A stretch of 12,169 bases of DNA from Cytophagia bacterium (GTDB taxonomy: Bacteria; Bacteroidota; Bacteroidia; Cytophagales; Cyclobacteriaceae): contig JABXIP010000258.1 of NCBI GenBank assembly GCA_013373005.1, positions 1 to 12,169 on the forward strand. The letters run 5' to 3'. Made by a program: the position numbers and the translations under genes. The number at the start of each line of letters is the position of its first letter. Position 1 is the stretch's first letter. The notes beneath the pieces are model-generated. The model saw nothing but the letters and a program-made list of their open reading frames with translations, was not told the DNA's origin and did no database searches. Positions 6,565-12,169 of the stretch are shown here, piece after piece.

Positions 6565-7152
6565 ATGAAACTGATTGAGACATTTGGACACAGAAAGACA
6601 ATACCGGAAGAAATATACTTTCCAACACTCAAAACCCTTTCACATTATCCTGATCTGAAAAACACTACCATTATTTTCAGGTTTAAAAAGCCGAATAACA
6701 AGACGATAATGAGTGCTCAACCTGTGGTGAAAACCATGTTCGGTGTTTTAAATGAAAGAGCTTATTACGTGAATATAAGTCGCTATATAAAGCTGGGATC
6801 CGATAGCTTGCTGATTGAAGAATTACCGGAGGATGTACTCATTGGATGGTTAGGACACGAATTGGGTCATGTAATGGACTATCATCACAGATCTGTACCG
6901 GGTATGATCTGGTTTGGCCTTAATTATTGGCTCTCGAATCACTTCATTAAAGGTGCGGAAAGAAAGGCCGATGAATACGCTGTGAAGCACGGTTTGGGAG
7001 ATCAAATTATGCAGACTAAGAATTACATTCTAAGCCATGCAGAAATACCTCAAAAGTATAAGGAGAAAATGAGAAAGCTTTACCTCTCACCAGAAGAGAT
7101 TATGCAGATGGTAGAAACCAATCAACATAAAAACATCAAGCCGGCTCTTTAG
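6565..7152 (+). CDS. M48-like zinc metalloprotease
   Basis: A 195-aa protein with the zinc-protease motif HELGH at 98-102 (His98, Glu99, His102) in the context VLIGWLGHELGHVMDYHH. A second motif, ERKADEYAV (132-140), matches the E-x-x-A-D element that supplies the third zinc ligand (Glu132) in the M48 family. It is shorter than HtpX or BepA. There is no signal peptide, and only a weak hydrophobic stretch between the two motifs (PGMIWFGLNYWL), so it may be cytosolic or loosely membrane-associated. Substrate unknown; related proteases act in protein quality control. The start follows an A-rich leader (AAATAAAAAAT). Its last 17 bases overlap the end of the convergent GH3 gene. The upstream block is shared with the small membrane gene at 8872. 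Confidence 0.8.
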   Translation: MKLIETFGHRKTIPEEIYFPTLKTLSHYPDLKNTTIIFRFKKPNNKTIMSAQPVVKTMFGVLNERAYYVNISRYIKLGSDSLLIEELPEDVLIGWLGHELGHVMDYHHRSVPGMIWFGLNYWLSNHFIKGAERKADEYAVKHGLGDQIMQTKNYILSHAEIPQKYKEKMRKLYLSPEEIMQMVETNQHKNIKPAL

Positions 7153-8677
7153 AATTCAAGAAAGACTCAAATGCTTTGAGAGATTCTTCATCCATCATTC
7201 GAGGGGTCTTTACCTGACCACCTTTTTTCTTGTTCTCAGCATTCCAATCATGGAAATCCTGTGCCTTAATAAGCTGTACCTCGATACCCTTTAATGCTTT
7301 TGATCTGGCCACTTTATAGTTCTTGTTCTTCGATTTCAATACTTCATCTAGCTTCTCTTGTACTTTACTCTGATCAGCCTTAGAATCATCCGAGAGTCCC
7401 AAAAACCATTGATGATAAAAGTCGCCATCTCTTTTAACTGCCCCAACTGTGAACTCAGGAATCTGTATACCAAACGAAGCTTCCAACTCCTGAATAGCTT
7501 CGCTCATTTTAGCCACAGAAAGCTGAGAGCCAACAACGTTTAAAAAGTGTTTGGTTCGGCCGGTAATCTTAATTTCTGCATGCTCAAGGCTGGTGAATTT
7601 AATGGTATCGCCTATACTGTAACGCCACGTTCCACTCACTGTGCTGATTAGCATAGCGTACTCATCACCTTCCTTCACCTCACCCAATGAGAGTGCCGGT
7701 GCATCCGGAATAGGGCTCCCATTCTCATCAAAATACTCTTCTTTAAAAGGAACAAACTCGAAGTAAATACCCGAGCTAAGAGAAAGCTGCATGGCCATCT
7801 GCTCGTTGGGTCTCGATTGAAAGGCCATAAAACCCTCGGATGCCAAGTAGGTATCTAAATAGAGCATTGGCTTGGAAGTTAGTGCATCGAAGCTTGCCCG
7901 ATAAGGCTCAAAAGCCACCCCACCGGAGTTGTATACCATCAAGTTTGGCCAGATATCATGAATGCTCTCAGCCTGATTATGCTCAACCACTTTCTGGAGC
8001 ATCAGCTCTATCCATGAAGGGATGCCCGAAATAGCGCCAATATCCCAATTGGGAGCCTCTTTGGCAATGGCCAATACACGCTCATCCCAATCATCAATAC
8101 TGGCTATTTCTTCTCCCGGCTTATAATATCCCTTGAACCAAAAAGGAATATTACTGGCACTAATTCCGCTTATTTCTCCTTCGTAGTGTCCGTTTACTTC
8201 CTCTAAGTCTGTACTACTTCCGAGCATAAGAATTTGCTTTTCAAAGAAGCTATCTGGCAAATCATGCTCTGAGAGACTTAGAATTTGTTTCAGCCCTGTT
8301 TCACGAATGGCTTCTATCATTTCTTCGGTAACAGGAATTCGCTTGCTCTTGTCTCCTGTAGTTCCGGAGCTCAGCGCGAAATACTCTGGTATCCCCGGCC
8401 AAGTTACATCCTTCTCTCCCTCCACCGTCTTAAACCACCAGGCGTCATGCATTCTGTGATAGTCAAAGGCAGGAACAGCTTTTCTAAATGCATCAACTAT
8501 AGTATTGTTTTCCAGCAAGCTTTCGAACTGATAGTATTTTCCAAAAGCTGTATGCTTGGCTCTTTCTAACAGCATATTGAGCACCTCCGATTGAAGCTCT
8601 TCAGGTGTCTTGCTCTCTTCGGCAATATGGCCACCCAAATCGATAGCTCTCTTTATAATCTTTCCTAGTAATGGCAT
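7136..8677 (-). CDS. GH3 auxin-responsive-promoter family protein (acyl-adenylating enzyme)
   Basis: A 513-aa member of the bacterial GH3 family, part of the adenylate-forming ANL superfamily. The phosphate-binding motif SSGTTGDKSKRIP is at 103-115. TYLASEG at 277-283 matches the second nucleotide motif, and YSIGDTIKF (353-361) the third. ITGRTKHFLN (371-380) begins the hinge and C-terminal domain. The N-terminus (ELQSEVLNMLLERAKHTAFGKYY) is typical. Plant GH3 proteins activate auxin or jasmonate as acyl-AMP and join it to amino acids. The bacterial substrate is mostly unknown and nothing nearby identifies it. The protein is full length and cytosolic. It is divergent from the small gene at 8872 and overlaps the metalloprotease end by 17 bases, with no clear terminator. 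Confidence 0.93.
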   Translation of the reverse strand: MPLLGKIIKRAIDLGGHIAEESKTPEELQSEVLNMLLERAKHTAFGKYYQFESLLENNTIVDAFRKAVPAFDYHRMHDAWWFKTVEGEKDVTWPGIPEYFALSSGTTGDKSKRIPVTEEMIEAIRETGLKQILSLSEHDLPDSFFEKQILMLGSSTDLEEVNGHYEGEISGISASNIPFWFKGYYKPGEEIASIDDWDERVLAIAKEAPNWDIGAISGIPSWIELMLQKVVEHNQAESIHDIWPNLMVYNSGGVAFEPYRASFDALTSKPMLYLDTYLASEGFMAFQSRPNEQMAMQLSLSSGIYFEFVPFKEEYFDENGSPIPDAPALSLGEVKEGDEYAMLISTVSGTWRYSIGDTIKFTSLEHAEIKITGRTKHFLNVVGSQLSVAKMSEAIQELEASFGIQIPEFTVGAVKRDGDFYHQWFLGLSDDSKADQSKVQEKLDEVLKSKNKNYKVARSKALKGIEVQLIKAQDFHDWNAENKKKGGQVKTPRMMDEESLKAFESFLNSKEPA

Positions 8678-8802
8678 AAGTCAATTTTTGATTGTGTGAA
8701 TTAGTGTCCAAAGTTCAAGCCAAAGCCACTCTAAAAATGGATGCTGATTTCTCAGAATGATAAGCAAAACAGCCAATTATTGACCAGAATAATTAGAAAT
8801 AA
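8678..8802. other. Divergent intergenic sequence before the GH3 gene
   Basis: No gene is seen. It contains a 7-bp inverted repeat, AATTATT (8775-8781) and AATAATT (8788-8794), eight bases before the promoter-like block of the rightward gene. On the - strand, TGG-N7-TTGAA (8728-8714) resembles the elements elsewhere but with one base less. The GH3 promoter could not be assigned. Confidence 0.4.
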
Positions 8803-8833
8803 GGGGTTTTTGGAATTGGTCTGCTTGTTGAAA
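8803..8833 (+). promoter_or_regulatory. Duplicated 31-nt promoter-like block before the second 53-aa gene
   Basis: Matches 6493-6523 at 25 of 31 positions, ungapped, with GGGGTTTT, AATTGGTCT and TTGAAA fully kept. TGG (8817-8819), eight bases, TTGAA (8828-8832). It ends 38 bases before the start codon at 8872, almost the same distance as in the metalloprotease copy. Confidence 0.55.
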
Positions 8834-8871
8834 CACATCAGGCACATCATTATAACAATGTGACCAAAACA

Positions 8872-9033
8872 ATGTTGGCGTTAACCTTAATATTTTTAGC
8901 AATCAGCCTCATTTCGGCAAAGTTTGCTTTTCAGAGTCGCCATGTGCGTACCCCGAAATGGCCAAGGTTTATATTCTTCATTTTTGCCACTATGCTTCTG
9001 GCCACGGTCTTTATTGAAATGCTGAAAATGTAA
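8872..9033 (+). CDS. Small two-helix membrane protein (53 aa), likely diverged DUF1328 relative
   Basis: A 53-codon gene: MLALTLIFLAISLISAKFAF, a basic linker (QSRHVRTPKWP), then RFIFFIFATMLLATVFIEML and a terminal KM. It has the same length as the DUF1328 protein at 5652 and aligns without gaps at about 13 identical positions, including M1-L2, I7-F8, F18, F20 and R32-F33 with FFIF at 35-38. The linker differs: basic with Pro and Trp instead of small Ser/Ala residues. It is supported as a real gene by a promoter-like block 38 bases upstream and a terminator starting right at its stop codon. Homology to DUF1328 is inferred from this alignment; it may instead be an unrelated two-helix protein. 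Function unknown; inner membrane. Confidence 0.75.
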   Translation: MLALTLIFLAISLISAKFAFQSRHVRTPKWPRFIFFIFATMLLATVFIEMLKM

Positions 9034-9066
9034 AAAGGCCCATTGACATAATCAATGAGCCTTTTT
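9032..9066. terminator. Bidirectional intrinsic terminator
   Basis: A 15-bp stem with one C-A mismatch (9032-9046 with 9052-9066) and a CATAA loop, with five A's at the left edge and five T's at the right. It starts within the stop codon of the small gene (TAA, 9031-9033) and lies 18 bases past the stop of the convergent ABC permease, serving both. Confidence 0.9.
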
Positions 9067-9084
9067 ACTAATTGAATTTCATGA

Positions 9085-11457
9085 CTATTCGTACTTAAGT
9101 CGCTCAGCAGGATTAGCTGTAGCAGATCTTAAAGCATGATAACCTGTGGTAAGCATGGTAATCACAACAGTCGATAGAATCACTATAATGAACACTGCAG
9201 GTCCAATGGTGTAATGGAACTCAAAGCTCTTCAACCAGTCTTCACCAAAGAACCAAGCACCAATACTGGCCGGAACTGCGGCAATAAGTACGAGCTTCAC
9301 AAAGTCACGAACCAATAGCCCGATGATACCCTGAGTTTTGGCTCCAAGTACCTTTCTAATACTCATTTCCTTAGCTCGCTGCTCTGCAGTGTAGGACGCC
9401 AAACCTAACAGACCCAAACATGCAATGAGAATAGTCATGAGAGAAAAGCCCAGGAAAAGCTGACCCCTTAGCTGATCAGTTTCATACTGCTCCATAAAGT
9501 TTTCATCGAGGAAGGTAAACTCGAACGGCAGAGTTGGGAATACCTCTTCCCAAACTGACCTCACACTGGCAATCGCTTCTGTAATATTTCCTTCAAGCCT
9601 GATCATGGCCGCTCCATTATTCCTTCTTGGAAGAAACATCAATGGCTGAATCGGATCATACAATGATTGTTGGTGGAAATCCTTCACCACACCAATTACA
9701 AGGGATGGAATACTGTCATTTGTCACCTGAACTCTTCGACCTAACGGCTCGGCCCAACCCATTCGCTCCACCATGGCTTGATTTACAATGACAGCACGCA
9801 GAGAGTCTGATGGATATTCTCGAGAGAAGTTTCGGCCTTCGGCAAATTCAATACCCAAAGCCGGGAAGAAATCATAGTCGACTCTATAGTTATCAAGCCC
9901 CTTTTCTTCCATCACACCTTCAGCATTTTCTATACTGTAAATCTGCTTTCCGGTACCATTACCGGGAGCAGTGCTGCCCGTTGCTACAGAAGTAACATTA
10001 GGACTCTGCATCAGCCTGTTTTGCAATACCGGCCATTGATTTCTTGTCTGCGGATTATTTAGGCTAATCTGTAATACTTGCTCTTTATTGAAGCCCAAAT
10101 CCTTATTCCTCACATACTGCATCTGGTTGTGAATAACCAAAGTACCTATAAGCATAAATATGGAAATAGCGAATTGAATGGTAACCAACGACACCCTAAG
10201 TAGCTTACCACCTGTTCTGCTACCTCCACCTTTCATTACATCGACAGGTTTGAAGGAAGAAAGAAAGAATGCCGGGTAAGCACCACCTAATACTCCCGTA
10301 ATCAGTAGAATCGCTAGCAGAGAGAGCAGAATGTTTGTGTCCAATAGGTTTTCAGCACTAAGGCTGGTACCCAACATATTATTCATGGATGGCACAATCA
10401 GTATCACAATAACAATACTCAATACCATTGAAATAAAGGTGATTACTACCGATTCAGACAAAAACTGACCGACCAAACTACCGCGGTTAGCGCCCATTAC
10501 TTTTCTAATACCCACTTCCATAGATCTTCTGGTAGACCTGGCAGTGGCCAAATTCATATAGTTAATACAGGCAATGATGATGAGGAACAGACCCACACCA
10601 CTGAAGATGTAGACATACTCCATATCTCCAGTAGGAACTGGCTCCCCTTCAAACTCTGAGGTAAGGTGAATATCTTCCAATGGCAGCATTTCATACTGCA
10701 CCTTGATGCCCATTCGCTCGAAAATGACATCTACATGATTGACCAAAATTTCATCAAGCTTCGGCTGAAAGTCTTCAGGGGTTACGTTAGGTTGAAGCAC
10801 CACATAAGTATAGATATTAAAACCTCCCCAGTTTCCGACACCAGCCGGGATAACGGTTTGTGCTGAGATCATTACATCTATCATGATATGAGAATTGTCG
10901 GGCATATCCTTAAAAACACCTGTTACTTCCAAAGTTCTATCCCCATCTGTTTTTAAGGTTTGTCCTATGGGATTTTCTCCTTTAAATATTTTTTTGGCTA
11001 CCGTTTCATTGAGCACTGTTGCATTGGGTTTATCCAAAGCAGTTTCCCTATCACCTGCAGTGAATTCAAAATCAAATACATCGAAGACCGTTGAATCTGC
11101 GTAGTAGACATTCTCCTCGAAATAATTTATTTGCTCCTTCTCCAATCTGGTTCTTCCCTGAGGTATGAAACGAACATATTGCTCTACCTCAGCATATTCT
11201 TGCTTGAGCATATGACCCAGCGGCAACTGTGTTACTGCCCACTTGAATGAGTTGTCGGGCTCGGCAATGTTGGAAGAGATACGATAGATTCTATCACCTT
11301 TTTCGTGGTAATTATCGAAACTGGTTTCGTAGAAAACGTAAAGTAGAATAAATAAGCTGGAAGCAATGCCAACTGTAAGACCAATGATATTAAGGGCTGT
11401 ATACCCTCCCTGCCTCCTCAGACTTCTGAGGGTGACCTTTAGATAGTTTTTTAACAT
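9085..11457 (-). CDS. ABC transporter permease, FtsX/MacB type, two permease domains
   Basis: A 790-aa inner-membrane protein of the large Bacteroidota permease family. TM1 (about 22-42) is followed by a large MacB-type periplasmic domain (45-275). A first FtsX domain (282-398) has the cytoplasmic coupling motif EVGIRKVMGA at 314-323. TM5 (423-443) and a second periplasmic domain (450-660) lead to a second FtsX domain (666-772) with EMSIRKVLGA at 697-706, ending in the typical ANPAERLKYE. That gives eight predicted TM segments. Relatives work with a MacB-like ATPase as mechanotransmission systems rather than classic pumps, moving or releasing lipoproteins, peptides or antibiotics. No ATPase gene is in the window, so its partner is elsewhere. 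The start MLKNYLKVTLRSLRR is the usual family N-terminus. The gene ends at a shared terminator and is divergent from the lactate-type dehydrogenase. Confidence 0.95.
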   Translation of the reverse strand: MLKNYLKVTLRSLRRQGGYTALNIIGLTVGIASSLFILLYVFYETSFDNYHEKGDRIYRISSNIAEPDNSFKWAVTQLPLGHMLKQEYAEVEQYVRFIPQGRTRLEKEQINYFEENVYYADSTVFDVFDFEFTAGDRETALDKPNATVLNETVAKKIFKGENPIGQTLKTDGDRTLEVTGVFKDMPDNSHIMIDVMISAQTVIPAGVGNWGGFNIYTYVVLQPNVTPEDFQPKLDEILVNHVDVIFERMGIKVQYEMLPLEDIHLTSEFEGEPVPTGDMEYVYIFSGVGLFLIIIACINYMNLATARSTRRSMEVGIRKVMGANRGSLVGQFLSESVVITFISMVLSIVIVILIVPSMNNMLGTSLSAENLLDTNILLSLLAILLITGVLGGAYPAFFLSSFKPVDVMKGGGSRTGGKLLRVSLVTIQFAISIFMLIGTLVIHNQMQYVRNKDLGFNKEQVLQISLNNPQTRNQWPVLQNRLMQSPNVTSVATGSTAPGNGTGKQIYSIENAEGVMEEKGLDNYRVDYDFFPALGIEFAEGRNFSREYPSDSLRAVIVNQAMVERMGWAEPLGRRVQVTNDSIPSLVIGVVKDFHQQSLYDPIQPLMFLPRRNNGAAMIRLEGNITEAIASVRSVWEEVFPTLPFEFTFLDENFMEQYETDQLRGQLFLGFSLMTILIACLGLLGLASYTAEQRAKEMSIRKVLGAKTQGIIGLLVRDFVKLVLIAAVPASIGAWFFGEDWLKSFEFHYTIGPAVFIIVILSTVVITMLTTGYHALRSATANPAERLKYE

Positions 11458-11516
11458 GACTGTTTGTTGAGTTCTTGAAATAGCAATTTAAGCAAATAAC
11501 GTAAGTAGTTACTCAT

Positions 11517-11540
11517 TGGTTAGTTAACCAGTGTTAACCA
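11517..11540. promoter_or_regulatory. GTTAACCA repeat cluster, candidate operator
   Basis: GTTAACCA occurs at 11523-11530 and 11533-11540, exactly 10 bp apart (one helical turn). An inverted copy, TGGTTA, lies at 11517-11522, forming TGGTTA-GT-TAACCA. It sits in the 166-bp gap between the divergent ABC permease and alpha-hydroxy-acid dehydrogenase genes, 60 and 83 bases from their start codons, so it could control either or both. The regulator is not identifiable. Confidence 0.45.
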
Positions 11541-11623
11541 TTGAAGAAAGCGACATTCTTATTCCAATGAATTAATACCTATTTTGAGTTAATTTGATTA
11601 AAGATTGTTCCCGACTTCAGCAT

Positions 11624-12169
11624 ATGAGCGACCACATCAATCCCAAATATCCTGACATTCCCTATCTCCGGGCAAAAGCAAAAAAGCGTATTCCCGGCTT
11701 CGCTTTTGATTATCTGGATGGAGGTTGCAATGCCGAAATTAACCTCGACCGAAATACCCGGGAGATTAGAGAGGTTCAGCTTAAACCTTATTACCTGAGA
11801 GACTATCAGGACATTAGTATGGAAACGGTGTTGTTCGGAAAGAAATATTCAGCTCCGTTCGGAATCTCTCCCATTGGCCTTCAGGGAATGATTTGGCCAG
11901 GAGCCTCGGAAATATTGGCGAAAGCAGCTTTCGAAGAAAACATACCCTTTATACTCAGCACGGTTGGCACTGCCAGCATTGAAAAGATTGCGGAAATTAC
12001 GGAAGGTAGTGCCTGGTTTCAGCTCTATCATCCCGTAGAAGATTCCTTGAGAGACGATCTTTTGAAAAGAACTGCAGAAGCCGGAATAGAACTATTGGTC
12101 ATTTTGGCCGATGTTCCCTCCTTCGGATACCGATCTAAGGAAATCCGCAGCGGACTGGCTATTCCACCC
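11624..12169 (+). CDS. FMN-dependent alpha-hydroxy-acid dehydrogenase, lactate-type (3' end outside window)
   Basis: Only the first 182 residues are present; the frame is open to the window edge, while family members have about 350-390. Family features are GFAFDYLDGG (25-34), SAPFGISPIGLQGMIWPGA (76-94, with the SPIG flavin contact), LSTVGTASIEKIA (111-123), WFQLY (131-135) and DVPSFGYRSKEIRSGLA (163-179). These belong to the FMN-binding TIM barrel of L-lactate dehydrogenase (LldD), glycolate oxidase and mandelate dehydrogenase. They oxidise an L-2-hydroxy acid and pass electrons to quinone or oxygen. The substrate cannot be fixed, as the catalytic His/Arg region lies beyond the edge. The Thr of the usual TVDxP flavin motif is Leu here (LADVP). 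The ATG at 11624 starts the typical N-terminus, without a Shine-Dalgarno. Confidence 0.9.
   Translation, partial: MSDHINPKYPDIPYLRAKAKKRIPGFAFDYLDGGCNAEINLDRNTREIREVQLKPYYLRDYQDISMETVLFGKKYSAPFGISPIGLQGMIWPGASEILAKAAFEENIPFILSTVGTASIEKIAEITEGSAWFQLYHPVEDSLRDDLLKRTAEAGIELLVILADVPSFGYRSKEIRSGLAIPP

Noticed and set aside
7840..8569. + strand reading frames of 64 and 94 codons opposite the GH3 gene
   Set aside because: They are antisense to a clearly conserved protein and have no family features.
8714..8728. TGG-N7-TTGAA upstream of the GH3 gene as a fifth copy of the shared element
   Set aside because: The spacing is one base short and the surrounding bases do not match either block type, so it was not counted.
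1..12169. CRISPR arrays, tRNA/rRNA genes, insertion sequences, phage genes or toxin-antitoxin pairs
   Set aside because: No regularly spaced repeats, RNA-gene signatures, transposase or integrase motifs, or paired small toxin-antitoxin genes were seen on either strand.

Overview
The window looks like a chromosomal segment of a Bacteroidota bacterium, probably a marine-type member of the Cytophagales (Roseivirga/Fulvivirga-like); the genus is a guess. The reasons are: moderately AT-rich DNA; start codons almost always without a Shine-Dalgarno sequence; a beta-barrel protein with an 'LKA|QEF' signal-peptide end; an 800-residue-class FtsX/MacB permease ending in 'ANPAERLKYE'; a bacterial GH3 protein; and an intergenic inverted repeat of the 'GTCATCCTGAG...CGAAGGATC' kind common in this phylum. 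There are no tRNA or rRNA genes, CRISPR arrays, insertion sequences or phage genes.

Layout. 1-199: structured intergenic repeat. 200-4556 (+ strand): an exported sugar-isomerase-like TIM-barrel protein, closed by a terminator; a small outer-membrane beta-barrel protein; then a carbohydrate-type group made of a Gfo/Idh/MocA oxidoreductase, a HAD-IIA phosphatase 5 bp behind it, and an aldose-1-epimerase-like mutarotase. 4558-5382 (- strand): a two-domain universal stress protein whose stop codon is one base from that of the epimerase; a bidirectional terminator-like hairpin lies inside the epimerase's coding end.

5383-9033 is the most interesting part: small, stress-flavoured genes. They are a 53-aa DUF1328-type membrane protein (5652-5813), a small helical lipoprotein (5880-6239), an M48-like metalloprotease (6565-7152), a GH3-family adenylating enzyme (7136-8677, - strand) and a second 53-aa membrane protein (8872-9033) that aligns without gaps to the first. 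Neither 53-aa gene is long enough to stand out in a routine ORF scan. Upstream regions of these genes share sequence in pairs (19/22 between 5652 and 5880; 25/31 between 6565 and 8872), and all four contain TGG-N8-TTGAA 30-52 nt before the start codon. The spacing equals that of sigma-54 -24/-12 promoters, but with GA in place of GC. I read this as a candidate local stress or envelope regulon with a common promoter type. The universal stress gene has different control signals: a 12-bp palindrome resembling a Crp/Fnr site and a 9-nt perfect Shine-Dalgarno, rare in this phylum.

9085-11457 (- strand): an FtsX/MacB-type ABC permease. 11624 to the window edge (+ strand): the N-terminal half of an FMN-dependent alpha-hydroxy-acid (lactate-type) dehydrogenase. 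Between these two divergent genes lies a cluster of GTTAACCA repeats that looks like an operator.
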